From Myroides marinus (lineage in GTDB: Bacteria > Bacteroidota > Bacteroidia > Flavobacteriales > Flavobacteriaceae): a DNA stretch of 64,000 bases. The notes beneath the pieces were generated by a model, which worked only from the letters and a program-made list of their open reading frames with translations, had not been told where the DNA came from and ran no database searches. The position numbers were made by a program, and so were the translations under genes. How positions within the stretch are numbered: position 1 is the stretch's first letter; every line of letters begins with the position of its first letter. Where the stretch lies: positions 61,115 to 125,114 of the forward strand of contig NZ_FNYS01000011.1 in assembly GCF_900109075.1 (NCBI RefSeq), read 5' to 3'. This document shows, one piece after another, positions 17,460-26,520 of this stretch.

Positions 17460-18467
17460 TTACTTTTTGATTTTATCGAAATGTGTGATTAAGTCAATTA
17501 ACCTAGATGAATACCCAATCTCGTTATCATACCATCCTACTACCTTAACCATTTTGTCTAGTACAGAAGTTAGCTGTGAATCAAAAAGACAAGAGTTGGT
17601 ATTGCCTAGTATATCTACAGATACGATAGGATCTGCGGTATAAGCTAAGATACCCTTTAGCTCTCCCTCTGCCGCTTTTTTAAAGGCAGCATTGATTTCA
17701 TCAATACTTACTTTGCGTTCCACTATACATGTTATATCTGTCAGAGAACCATCAGGTACTGGTACACGGATACCACCACCACCTATTCTACCTTCGTATT
17801 CTGGGAATATCTTGCTAAGTGCCTTAGCTGCTCCAGTAGTAGTAGGTACTATAGATTGTGCAGCTCCTCTAGCTCTGCGTAAGTCTTTATGAGGTTGATC
17901 GTGAAGACTCTGATCTGTAGTGTATGAGTGTACTGTAGTGATATAAGCATGCTCTATACCACATAGTTCTTTAATCACTTTTACCATAGGAGCAGCATTA
18001 TTAGTAGTACAGCTCGCGTTAGAGATGATAAGTTCTTCTCCAGTCAGTATATCTTGATTTACCCCTAATACTATTGTTTTAATGATGTTATCTTCAGGAG
18101 GTACAGATAGGATAACACGTTTAGCTCCTTGAGATATGTGCTCTTTTAGCAGTTCATACGTCTTTCTACGACCTGTAGCTTCTACCACATAGTCTATGTC
18201 TAAAGATTTCCAATCTAATCCATTAATCTCACTCTCTCTAAAGAAAGAAATCCTTTTATTATCAATAATGATATGATTATCATCGTAAGATACTTCCTTA
18301 TTTAGTATACCATGGATACTGTCATATTTGACTAAGTGAGCCATAGTCTGAGTATCTGCTAGATCATTTATAGCGACTACTTCTATCGTAGGATGATCTA
18401 GTAAGAGTTTAAAAAGGTTTCGTCCAATACGACCAAAACCGTTTATTGCTATTTTTATTTTACTCAT
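17460..18467 (-). CDS. gap: Glyceraldehyde-3-phosphate dehydrogenase, type I
   Basis: 335 residues. The N-terminal Rossmann motif is NGFGRIGRN, with Asp35 in AINDLAD, suggesting NAD preference. The catalytic Cys153 is in SNASCTTNNAAP and His180 in TTVHSYT. The second cysteine of the usual SCTTNC motif is replaced by Asn, as in several bacterial paralogues. It oxidises glyceraldehyde-3-phosphate to 1,3-bisphosphoglycerate in glycolysis. It follows lipA on the same strand after a hairpin. Bacteroidota often have more than one gap gene, so this may not be the main glycolytic one. Confidence 0.95.
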   Translation of the reverse strand: MSKIKIAINGFGRIGRNLFKLLLDHPTIEVVAINDLADTQTMAHLVKYDSIHGILNKEVSYDDNHIIIDNKRISFFRESEINGLDWKSLDIDYVVEATGRRKTYELLKEHISQGAKRVILSVPPEDNIIKTIVLGVNQDILTGEELIISNASCTTNNAAPMVKVIKELCGIEHAYITTVHSYTTDQSLHDQPHKDLRRARGAAQSIVPTTTGAAKALSKIFPEYEGRIGGGGIRVPVPDGSLTDITCIVERKVSIDEINAAFKKAAEGELKGILAYTADPIVSVDILGNTNSCLFDSQLTSVLDKMVKVVGWYDNEIGYSSRLIDLITHFDKIKK

Positions 18468-18483
18468 AAATGTAAAAAGAAGA

Positions 18484-18504
18484 AGGTCGCGGTAAACGCG
18501 ACCT
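18484..18504 (-). terminator. Terminator-like hairpin between lipA and gap
   Basis: A GC-rich 8-bp stem, AGGTCGCG with CGCGACCT, 5-base loop, then a T/C-rich run on the minus strand. Confidence 0.7.
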
Positions 18505-18512
18505 CATGTATA

Positions 18513-19385
18513 TTATAAAAGGTGTTTTTGAGCTCTGTATGAAGAACGTACTAATGCACCACTCTCTACGTGTCTGAAGCCAAGTTCTAAACCTATCTTT
18601 TCGTATTTTTCGAATTGCTCAGGAGTGATAAACTCTTTTACAGGAAGGTGTTTTTTACTAGGTTGTAAATACTGTCCTATAGTAAGTACATCTAAGTTCA
18701 CCGCTTTAAGGTCATGCATTGTTTGGATTACCTCTTCTTCTGTTTCTCCTAGTCCTAACATGATACCAGATTTAGTTCTGTTGATACCTTTTTCTTTTAA
18801 GTATCTAAGTACTTCTAAACTTCTATCATATTTAGCCTGAATACGCACTTCACGAGTAAGACGTCTTACAGTCTCCATATTATGAGATACGATCTCAGGA
18901 TTAACTTCGATAATTCTATCTATATTTCTCTCTATTCCTTGGAAGTCTGGTATTAAAGTTTCCATAGTAGTACCAGGGCTGATTCTTCTTACTGCTTGTA
19001 CAGTTTCTGCCCAGATAATAGATCCTCCATCTTTAAGGTCATCTCTATCCACACTAGTAATAACAGCATGTTTGATAGACATTAATTTGATAGATCGTGC
19101 TACTTTTTCTGGTTCATCCCAATCCACTGTTTCAGGACGTCCAGTTTTTACACCACAGAATCCACAAGAACGCGTACAGATATTACCTAATATCATAAAT
19201 GTAGCAGTTCCTTCTCCCCAGCATTCTCCCATATTAGGACAACTTCCTGAAGTACAGATTGTGTTTAGTTTATACTTATCTACTAAACCTCTAAGTTCAG
19301 TGTACTTCTTTCCAGTCGGAAGCTTTACACGTAGCCACTTTGGTTTAGCTTTAGGTTCTATATTTGAGTCTAAGATTGTATCCAT
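18513..19385 (-). CDS. lipA: Lipoyl synthase
   Basis: A 290-residue radical SAM enzyme that inserts two sulfurs into octanoyl groups of lipoyl domains. The auxiliary 4Fe-4S cluster cysteines are C44, C49 and C55 ([12 protein letters not shown]). The radical SAM cluster is C70-x3-C74-x2-C77 (CTRSCGFC). The C-terminal [10 protein letters not shown] carries the conserved Ser that ligates the auxiliary cluster. All required residues are present. Confidence 0.97.
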   Translation of the reverse strand: MDTILDSNIEPKAKPKWLRVKLPTGKKYTELRGLVDKYKLNTICTSGSCPNMGECWGEGTATFMILGNICTRSCGFCGVKTGRPETVDWDEPEKVARSIKLMSIKHAVITSVDRDDLKDGGSIIWAETVQAVRRISPGTTMETLIPDFQGIERNIDRIIEVNPEIVSHNMETVRRLTREVRIQAKYDRSLEVLRYLKEKGINRTKSGIMLGLGETEEEVIQTMHDLKAVNLDVLTIGQYLQPSKKHLPVKEFITPEQFEKYEKIGLELGFRHVESGALVRSSYRAQKHLL

Positions 19386-19405
19386 AGTATGATTTTATCA
19401 AAGTA

Positions 19406-19413
19406 CAAATATA
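19406..19413 (-). promoter_or_regulatory. -7 box of lipA
   Basis: On the minus strand TATATTTG ends 20 bases before the lipA start, giving a leader of about 14 bases. Confidence 0.65.
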
Positions 19414-20449
19414 CTTATTCTTAAGACTTTTCTTGTATTAATAAATGCTAAAAGTTGTTTGTACTTATTTTACCTCTGACTATCTGCTTTAAAGATTTTT
19501 GACTTATCTATAAAGTGTTTATTGTTTAGTACTTTATCAATTTTGTTAATAGTTAATCAACTGTATATTTTTGTCTCAGAATTATTTTAAAAAAATAGAA
19601 GTTTTTTTTTCTTTTTAGAGCCATTTTTTCTCTTTTTGATGGAGTATAGTAGAGTGTTTTTATCAGTTTTTTTAAATAACACTCATTAAGAGGTTGTTTT
19701 AGATGTCTTTTCTAAATTTTTAGAGGTACTTTTTTTTATTTGTTTTTTTGTAAAATATTGATTTTTAATGTTATATGTATTTTGTGGGTGTTTTAGTAAA
19801 AAATATATAGCCTCTCAATCCCTTATAAACAGGGCATTCAATGAGGTTTGTTGGACAGTTCTTGGAGAATACGCCGTGTTTAGTTGGCAAACGAGCTAGT
19901 TTGTCGAACAATTGTTCATGTATAGATGTCGTATTGTCCTAGATAGTGGCATACGTACGTATTTTAATAAATATCACAGATAGGTTTAGTAGATATTGAT
20001 TTAGTGGAGATATTGAGGGGTAAGAGATATAAGATCCTAGATATAGATAAATAGATAAATAGGTAAAGATTGAGGTAAAATTGAGAGTGGCAATCTGTGT
20101 ATTTAGTAAAAGATATAGTTATGAATATGTTTTACTTTAGTAAACCTTATAGGTTTTAGTACAGATTTATGAAAAAAGAAGATATCACAGTTATTAAACT
20201 GTTTTATTTGTTATTCTCTTGAAATAATAGACTAGAAACTCGAAATCAATAGTTTTGTAAATTCCTTAATTTTTAAGTAGTTCTAGGTAGGGTTTTATTA
20301 TAATTTTTGGATTGATAAAAAAAGACTATTTTTATTATAGATAGAGCAAAAACTAGCGTATATACTTTCGTTTATTGAGTGAATATGAATTATTTAAAAT
20401 AAAAAGTTTATTGCTGTCTATAATTTAGTTATTTGCAAAAAATAGGGGA
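19414..20449. other. One-kilobase region without genes, with two abutting palindromes
   Basis: No credible reading frame, terminator or known RNA class is visible. The sequence is very AT-rich except 19800-19960. There GGCAAAC-GAGCTA-GTTTGTC (19886-19905) directly abuts the perfect 12-bp palindrome GAACAATTGTTC (19906-19917). A CCTC/GAGG hairpin lies near 19811-19845. I saw no DnaA boxes. Confidence 0.45.
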
Positions 20450-20457
20450 TAAATTTG
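20450..20457 (+). promoter_or_regulatory. -7 box of nhaA
   Basis: TAAATTTG gives a start near 20463 and a 45-base leader. It implies that the 1-kb region upstream is not part of the nhaA transcript. Confidence 0.55.
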
Positions 20458-20507
20458 TATAAACTATTGAGAAAATATATATTCGCTATTATTTATTTTA
20501 CAACAAA

Positions 20508-21863
20508 ATGGAAGATCAAATTAGAGAAACACCTGCTGACAAATGGATTGCAAATCCAGTGAGTAGATTTATGAGTAAATCTACGTCAGGTGGGGTAGTA
20601 TTATTTTTAGCTGCTGTATTTGCTATTTTTATGGCTAATTCACAATGGGCAGATGCTTACATGAGTTTTTGGGATGATAACCATATAGGTTTTTCATTTA
20701 ATGATATGGTGTTAAACCACTCTTTAAAACATTGGGTGAATGATGGTCTGATGGCTATTTTCTTCTTTGTGGTAGGATTAGAGTTAAAACGTGAGTTGAC
20801 TACAGGAGAATTATCATCACCGAAGAAAGCGATGTTACCTATTATCGCTGCTATAGGTGGTATGGTGGTACCTGCTTTAATATACACTGTGTTTAATGGA
20901 GGTACGGATGCTGCACATGGATGGGGAATCCCGATGGCAACTGATATTGCTTTCGCATTAGGAGTATTATTCTTATTAGGAGATAAAGTACCTACATCAT
21001 TAAAAGTGTTTTTGACAGCACTAGCTATTGCTGATGATTTAGGAGCAGTTATGGTTATCGCTATATTCTATACAAGTGATTTATCTATGCTAAATCTAGG
21101 AATGGGATTAGGGTTCTTCGGGCTGCTAATCTTAGGTAATTTAATAGGAATTAGAAATACACTTTACTATGCTATTATTGGTATTGGTGGAGTTTGGTTA
21201 TGCTTCTTATTATCAGGAGTACACGCGACTATCGCTGCGGTATTAGCTGCTTTTGCTATCCCTAGTACTGCTAGAGTACACGAGTCTTACTTCGTGTCTA
21301 AATTAAATGCATTAAGAGATCGTTTTAGTAAAATAGATCCAGATGATAAAATTCCTAATCTTACTGGAGATCAGATGGAGTGTGTAGAGGATATTAGAGT
21401 GCTAGCATCTGATGCATTACCTGCATCTATTCGTTTAGAGCACAGTATGCATAACTTCGTTTCGTTCTTCGTTATGCCAGTATTTGCACTAGCTAATGCA
21501 GCTATTCCTATTCACTTAGGAGATGGAGGATTAAGTGCAGTTACTCTAGGTGTTGCTTTTGGTTTATTAGTAGGTAAGGTGTTAGGAGTAGCAGGATTGA
21601 CAGGATTATTAATTAAGTTAAAAGTAGTGCCAATGCCTAAAGGAATGACTTACTTAAACTTATTAGGTCTAGGTTTCTTAGCTGCTATTGGATTTACAAT
21701 GTCATTATTCGTTACAGAATTAGCATTTGATATTAACTTACATCCAGAGTTTCCTGATCAGGCTAAATTAGGTATTCTAATTGCTTCTGGTCTTGGAGGT
21801 ATTATAGGGTATATCTTACTATCTATGTGTGGTAAGAAGACAGGAGTACAAGAAGAAGCGTAA
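20508..21863 (+). CDS. nhaA: Na+/H+ antiporter NhaA
   Basis: 451 residues, longer than the 388 of E. coli. The ion-binding pair Asp176-Asp177 is in LAIADDLGAVMVIAIFYT, matching the E. coli D163-D164 motif. TDIAFALGVLFLLGDKVP and RLEHSMHNFVSFFVMPVFALANA are also diagnostic. The extra length lies in the N-terminus and in a cytosolic loop around residues 255-300 rich in charged residues. It exports sodium in exchange for protons across the inner membrane. It is monocistronic, with a clear terminator. Confidence 0.97.
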   Translation: MEDQIRETPADKWIANPVSRFMSKSTSGGVVLFLAAVFAIFMANSQWADAYMSFWDDNHIGFSFNDMVLNHSLKHWVNDGLMAIFFFVVGLELKRELTTGELSSPKKAMLPIIAAIGGMVVPALIYTVFNGGTDAAHGWGIPMATDIAFALGVLFLLGDKVPTSLKVFLTALAIADDLGAVMVIAIFYTSDLSMLNLGMGLGFFGLLILGNLIGIRNTLYYAIIGIGGVWLCFLLSGVHATIAAVLAAFAIPSTARVHESYFVSKLNALRDRFSKIDPDDKIPNLTGDQMECVEDIRVLASDALPASIRLEHSMHNFVSFFVMPVFALANAAIPIHLGDGGLSAVTLGVAFGLLVGKVLGVAGLTGLLIKLKVVPMPKGMTYLNLLGLGFLAAIGFTMSLFVTELAFDINLHPEFPDQAKLGILIASGLGGIIGYILLSMCGKKTGVQEEA

Positions 21864-21881
21864 TTTTATTACAATAGATAT

Positions 21882-21914
21882 AAGGCTCTGTGAAAGTTAA
21901 TTTCACAGAGCCTT
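21882..21914 (+). terminator. Terminator of nhaA
   Basis: A 14-bp perfect stem, AAGGCTCTGTGAAA with its complement, 5-base loop and T-run. Confidence 0.93.
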
Positions 21915-21955
21915 TTTTATTGGTTTAAATATAGTAGATGGTGTCTAACAAATAC

Positions 21956-21963
21956 TATATTTG
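21956..21963 (+). promoter_or_regulatory. -7 box of the ABC-F gene
   Basis: TATATTTG lies 33 bases before the ATG at 21997. It overlaps an upstream in-frame TTG, which argues against that TTG as a start. Confidence 0.65.
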
Positions 21964-21996
21964 CAACTTAATTCAAAAACAGATACACAGAGTTAC

Positions 21997-23628
21997 ATGA
22001 TTACAGTTAACGATATTTCAGTTCAGTTTGGTGGTACTACTTTATTTAGTGGTGTCAATTTTTCAATCAATGAAAACGACAAGATTGCTCTAATGGGAAA
22101 AAATGGAGCAGGAAAATCTACTTTATTAAAGATAGTAGCAGGTGAGAATAAACCGTCTTCAGGAGCTATTTCTGCACCTAAAGATGCTGTTATTGCTTAT
22201 TTACCACAGCACTTATTGACAGCGGATAACTGTACAGTTATGGAGGAAGCTTCTAAAGCATATGCTCATATCTTCTCAATGAAGAAAGAGATAGATGACT
22301 TAAACGAAGAGTTGACTGTTCGTACAGATTATGAGAGTGATGCTTATATGAAACTTATAGAACGTGTATCTGAGTTAAGTGAAAAGTTCTATTCAATCGA
22401 AGAGGTTAATTATGAGGCAGAAGTAGAGAAAATCTTGAAAGGATTAGGATTCTTAAGAGAAGACTTTACACGTCCTACTTCAGAGTTTAGTGGAGGATGG
22501 AGAATGCGTATTGAGTTAGCTAAGATCTTATTGCAAAAGCCTGATTTAATTCTATTAGATGAGCCTACTAACCACATGGATATTGAGAGTATCGAATGGT
22601 TAGAAGATTTCTTAATTAATTCGGCTAAGGCTGTTATGGTAATCTCTCACGACCGTGCATTCGTAGATAATATTACTAATCGTACGATAGAGGTGACTAT
22701 GGGTAAAATCTATGATTATAAAGCGAAGTACTCTGATTATTTAGTATTACGTCAGGATAGACGTGCACATCAATTAAAAGCTTATGAAGAGCAACAAAAG
22801 ATGATTGCAGAGAATACAGAGTTCATTGAGCGTTTTAAAGGAACTTATTCTAAGACTTTACAAGTTCAGTCTCGTGTGAAGATGTTAGAGAAACTGGAGA
22901 TTATAGAAGTAGATGAAGTAGATAACTCTGCATTAAGACTAAAGTTTCCACCAGCACCTCGTTCTGGTCAGTATCCTGTAATTGTAAAAGAATTGTCTAA
23001 ATCTTATGGTGATCATGTAGTATTTAAGGATGCTAATATGGTAATCGAAAGAGGACAAAAGGTAGCTTTCGTAGGAAAGAATGGTGAAGGTAAGTCTACT
23101 ATGATTAAAGCTATTATGAAAGAGATCGACTTCCAAGGAGAAGTAGAAATAGGACATAATATTCAGATTGGTTATTTTGCACAAAATCAGGCTTCATTGT
23201 TAGATGAGAATATCACTATTTTTGAAACTGTAGATAGAATTGCAGAAGGAGATATCAGAACTCAGATTAAGAATATCTTAGGAGCCTTTATGTTTGCTGG
23301 GGATGATATTCAGAAAAAAGTAAAAGTGTTATCTGGAGGAGAGAAAACTCGTCTAGCTATGGTTAAGTTATTATTAGAGCCTTATAACTTATTGATTCTG
23401 GATGAGCCTACGAACCACTTAGATATGAAAACTAAAGATATCATTAAGGATGCCTTACGTGAGTTTGAAGGAACAGTAATCTTAGTATCTCACGACCGTG
23501 ACTTCTTAGATGGGTTAGCAGAGAAGGTATTTGAGTTTGGTAACAAGCGAGTGAAGGAACACTTCGAAGATATCAGAGGTTTCTTAGCACATAAGAAAAT
23601 GGAAAACTTAAGAGAAATCGAAAAGTAA
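21997..23628 (+). CDS. ABC-F family ATPase (translation factor type)
   Basis: A 543-residue soluble protein with two ATPase domains and no membrane part. Domain 1 has GKNGAGKST (34-42), FSGGWRMR and ILLDEPTNHMD. Domain 2 has GKNGEGKST (about 361-369), LSGGEKTRLAM and LILDEPTNHLD. A helical linker of about 80 residues separates them. ABC-F proteins bind the ribosomal E site and act as translation factors or antibiotic-resistance proteins. The short linker and general pattern suggest a housekeeping YbiT/EttA-like member, but I cannot decide. Start chosen at ATG 21997 downstream of the -7 box. Confidence 0.93.
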   Translation: MITVNDISVQFGGTTLFSGVNFSINENDKIALMGKNGAGKSTLLKIVAGENKPSSGAISAPKDAVIAYLPQHLLTADNCTVMEEASKAYAHIFSMKKEIDDLNEELTVRTDYESDAYMKLIERVSELSEKFYSIEEVNYEAEVEKILKGLGFLREDFTRPTSEFSGGWRMRIELAKILLQKPDLILLDEPTNHMDIESIEWLEDFLINSAKAVMVISHDRAFVDNITNRTIEVTMGKIYDYKAKYSDYLVLRQDRRAHQLKAYEEQQKMIAENTEFIERFKGTYSKTLQVQSRVKMLEKLEIIEVDEVDNSALRLKFPPAPRSGQYPVIVKELSKSYGDHVVFKDANMVIERGQKVAFVGKNGEGKSTMIKAIMKEIDFQGEVEIGHNIQIGYFAQNQASLLDENITIFETVDRIAEGDIRTQIKNILGAFMFAGDDIQKKVKVLSGGEKTRLAMVKLLLEPYNLLILDEPTNHLDMKTKDIIKDALREFEGTVILVSHDRDFLDGLAEKVFEFGNKRVKEHFEDIRGFLAHKKMENLREIEK

Positions 23629-23636
23629 TATATACT

Positions 23637-23669
23637 AAAGAGTAGTCGTTAGGCTACTCTTTTTTTATT
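23637..23669 (+). terminator. Terminator of the ABC-F gene
   Basis: A 9-bp stem, AAAGAGTAG with CTACTCTTT, 8-base loop and T-run. Confidence 0.88.
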
Positions 23670-23738
23670 TGTATTTAGTAGAGATTTTATATGTCTGTTT
23701 ATGTGGCATATATTTTGTGCATTTAATACTCGTATGTT

Positions 23739-23899
23739 TTAACCCAGATTCCGCATTAGCCCAATACTATGAATTAATTCTACTTTATATCTCTATCACT
23801 TTTTCTAAAACCATGCTATAGTATGCTTTTTTCATAAGTTCAGAGCTATTTTGTATAATGAACTCTCGTTAATTGGTCTATCGCACAATCTGGGTTTAA
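23739..23899. mobile_element. MITE-like palindromic element
   Basis: A 161-bp non-coding element between inverted ends of about 27 bp. The left end includes TTAACCCAGATTCCGCATTA and AGCCCAAT. The right end, read on the minus strand, includes TTAAACCCAGATTGTGCGAT and AGACCAAT. No transposase is encoded. Related pieces lie at 9251-9294, 61190-61214 and 61750-61810. A related autonomous element is not present in the window. It sits about 190 bases before the efflux operon promoter. Confidence 0.65.
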
Positions 23900-24087
23900 T
23901 AACTAATGATTTACTTTAAGTACTCTTATACGACTTGTTATAGCGTTTTATACAGTTATAGGGTGTATAAGGCGCTGTCATCTGATAGGTATGATAAAAA
24001 GTGACGAAAGTTAGTGTTAGATTATAATAAAAAGCTTTAAATTTATAGGTAATTTTAGGTAAAATATAATATTTAAAGTATAGTCTA

Positions 24088-24095
24088 TATATTTG
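24088..24095 (+). promoter_or_regulatory. -7 box of the efflux operon
   Basis: TATATTTG lies 20 bases before the TolC-family start codon. Confidence 0.65.
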
Positions 24096-24115
24096 CAATA
24101 ATATAAAAAGAAGCT

Positions 24116-25510
24116 ATGTTAATGAAAGGATCAAATTTTAAGAATTATCTTTCAATTATGGGAGGAGTACTATTCTGTTTTGGTATATCTAGCTCAGTTT
24201 ATGCCCAAGAGGGGATGTCATTCACTGATGCTTATAATAAGATGTATCAAGATAATAGTCTAATAAAAGCAGTAGAGAAACAAGAAGAGATACATCACTA
24301 TAAATGGGAAGCAATGAAAGGGTTGCGATATCCTTCTATCCGTGCATTCGGTGGAGGAGTGTACGTAGGGCGTTCATTGGGATTTGATTTAAATGGATTA
24401 AAGAATGGTATAGGAGACTTTATTCACCTACCTAACCCTGATATATTGGGGAATTGGTCTATGTCATTTAATAAACGCGATATGGCTTTCGGTGGATTTA
24501 TGGCTACATGGCCTTTATATACTGGAGGTAAAATAAATGCAGCTATAAAAGCACACGAGATAGAAAGTAAGATAGGTGAGAAGGATCTAGAAAAGACAAA
24601 GAACAAATTAATTACTGAATTAGCACAGCGTTATTACTCGGTAAAGTTAGCTGAAGAAGCTGTGATAGTACGTCAATCTGTTTTAGAAGGTATGAATAAG
24701 CATTTACACGATGCTACTAAACTGGAAGAAAACGGTATGATAGCTGCAGTAGAGAAGATGAGTGCAGATGTAGCAGTGTCAGAGGCTAATAGACAGTTAG
24801 ACGGAGCATTAAAGGATGCTAAACTAGCTAGATTAGCTTTAGCTAATACTTTAGAAGTAGATGAAGTAACGGATAAGTTAGGAAGTGATTTCTTCTCTGT
24901 ATCACAGTTAGAGGATGTGGGGTTCTTTCAAGAATCAGCAATAGAGAATTATCCTGACTTACAGAAATTAGTACTTCAAAAAGAATTAGCAGATCAAGGA
25001 GTAAAGGTTAAACAATCTGCTAATTATCCTACTGTATTTGGTTTTGGACAAACTATTTTGGCACATAATAATCCAATTCTGTTAGGAGAAAAAGACAATA
25101 AACCTTGGATAGTAGGGATAGGAGTTACATATACTTTATTCGAAGGATTTAAGAATAGAAACGAGATAAAGGCAGCTAAAGCAACTAGAGAAAGTGTCGA
25201 ATTGTTTGAAGCTAAAGCTAAAAGCGATGTGAAGATGTTAGTAGCTAAGCTGTACCACGATATACAGAAGCAAGAAGATCAGATAAAAAATCTGAATGTT
25301 CAAGAGAAGTTAGCTGTGGAATATCTTCGCGTTAGAACTAAAGCTTTCTCTGAAGGTTTTGCTACTTCTACAGAAGTAGTCGATGCTGAGATGAATTTAT
25401 CAGGAGTTAGACTGATGAAGTTACAAGCTAATTATAATTATGCGGTAGGTGTAGCATCGTTATTCGAAGTTGCAGGATTAAGTCAAGAGTTTTTACAATA
25501 CACAAAATAA
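24116..25510 (+). CDS. TolC family outer-membrane efflux protein
   Basis: 464 residues with a signal peptide cleaved near SSVYA-QEG (residue 30). The rest is the two-repeat TolC architecture of long amphipathic helices. Typical are the early helix SFTDAYNKMYQDNSLIKA and the late AVEYLRVRTKAFSEGFATSTEVVDA. A second in-frame ATG two codons later (24122) is possible. It forms the outer-membrane duct for the exporter encoded downstream. First gene of a four-gene operon; gaps are 15, 8 and -20 bases. Confidence 0.92.
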   Translation: MLMKGSNFKNYLSIMGGVLFCFGISSSVYAQEGMSFTDAYNKMYQDNSLIKAVEKQEEIHHYKWEAMKGLRYPSIRAFGGGVYVGRSLGFDLNGLKNGIGDFIHLPNPDILGNWSMSFNKRDMAFGGFMATWPLYTGGKINAAIKAHEIESKIGEKDLEKTKNKLITELAQRYYSVKLAEEAVIVRQSVLEGMNKHLHDATKLEENGMIAAVEKMSADVAVSEANRQLDGALKDAKLARLALANTLEVDEVTDKLGSDFFSVSQLEDVGFFQESAIENYPDLQKLVLQKELADQGVKVKQSANYPTVFGFGQTILAHNNPILLGEKDNKPWIVGIGVTYTLFEGFKNRNEIKAAKATRESVELFEAKAKSDVKMLVAKLYHDIQKQEDQIKNLNVQEKLAVEYLRVRTKAFSEGFATSTEVVDAEMNLSGVRLMKLQANYNYAVGVASLFEVAGLSQEFLQYTK

Positions 25511-25525
25511 TATAAGCTTTAAAAG

Positions 25526-26512
25526 ATGAAGAATAAAGTAGTAAGTGCAATAGTTGCTATCGTAATAGTACTTTTAATTTTGATAATTTCACTGTGGTAT
25601 ATGAGTGCTCCTACGGAGTCTTATATTCAAGGACAGACAGAGGCTACACAAATTAATGTGGCATCTAAGATACCTGGACGTGTAGAAGACGTTTTAGTGA
25701 AAGAAGGACAACAAGTTAAAGCTGGAGATATATTACTAAGAATTAGTACTCCTGAAATAGATGCTAAATTATTACAAGCCGAGTCTGCTAAGAAAGCTGC
25801 TCAAGCTATGGATGATAAAGCTAATAAAGGAGCTAGAGGTGAAGAGGTATCAGCTACTTATAATATGTGGCAACAGGCTAAAGCTGGTGCTGAGTTAGCT
25901 GAAAAAACGTATAATCGTGTAGAAAACTTATATAAAGAGAAAGTAGTGCCTGCTCAAAAAAGAGATGAGGCTTATACACAATATAAGGCTTCTCAAGAAG
26001 TAGAGAAAGCAGCTTATGCTAAGTATCAAATGGTACAGAAAGGTGCTCGTGTAGAAGATAAAGCTGCTGCTCTAGCTATGGTAGGACAGGCACAAGGTGC
26101 GGTAAATGAGGTGCTATCTCTAAAAGGTGAAGGTGAGGTAAAAGCTCCACAGGCTGGAGAGGTACTGACTATTATGCCTAACAAAGGAGAAATAGTAAAC
26201 TCTGGGTATCCTGTGGTAAACCTAGTGGATTTATCTGATGTATGGGTGTACTTTAATATCAAAGAAAACTTAATGCCTAAGTTTAAAATGGGAACAAAGT
26301 TTATGGCTAAATTTCCAGCATTAGGAGAAGAATTAGTAGAACTAGAAGTAAAATATATCGCTGCTCAAGGTGACTATGCAACATGGACTGCAACTAAAAC
26401 TAAAGGTGACTTTGATATGAAAACATTCCAAATAAAGGCTTATCCTACTAAAAAAGTAGAAGGGTTAAGACCTGGAATGAGTGCATTAGTATTAGAAAGT
26501 AGTTTGAAATAA
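25526..26512 (+). CDS. HlyD/EmrA-type periplasmic adaptor protein
   Basis: 328 residues with an N-terminal membrane anchor (about 5-27). The lipoyl half-motif ASKIPGRVEDVLVKEGQQVKAGDIL is followed by an alpha-helical hairpin (about 85-170), then the second lipoyl half GEVKAPQAGEVLTIMPNKGEIV and a beta-barrel domain. It should bridge the inner-membrane permeases and the TolC protein. Second gene of the operon. Confidence 0.93.
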   Translation: MKNKVVSAIVAIVIVLLILIISLWYMSAPTESYIQGQTEATQINVASKIPGRVEDVLVKEGQQVKAGDILLRISTPEIDAKLLQAESAKKAAQAMDDKANKGARGEEVSATYNMWQQAKAGAELAEKTYNRVENLYKEKVVPAQKRDEAYTQYKASQEVEKAAYAKYQMVQKGARVEDKAAALAMVGQAQGAVNEVLSLKGEGEVKAPQAGEVLTIMPNKGEIVNSGYPVVNLVDLSDVWVYFNIKENLMPKFKMGTKFMAKFPALGEELVELEVKYIAAQGDYATWTATKTKGDFDMKTFQIKAYPTKKVEGLRPGMSALVLESSLK

Positions 26513-26520
26513 TCAGTTTA

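Noticed and set aside
20050..20075. Short tandem repeat (ATAGATAA-like) before nhaA
   Set aside because: Only about three imperfect units in very AT-rich DNA; likely chance.
19414..20449. Replication origin in the gene-free region
   Set aside because: No DnaA boxes and no dnaA, gyrB or parAB nearby.
21961..21996. Upstream TTG start for the ABC-F gene
   Set aside because: It overlaps the TATATTTG box; the ATG at 21997 gives the standard ABC-F N-terminus.
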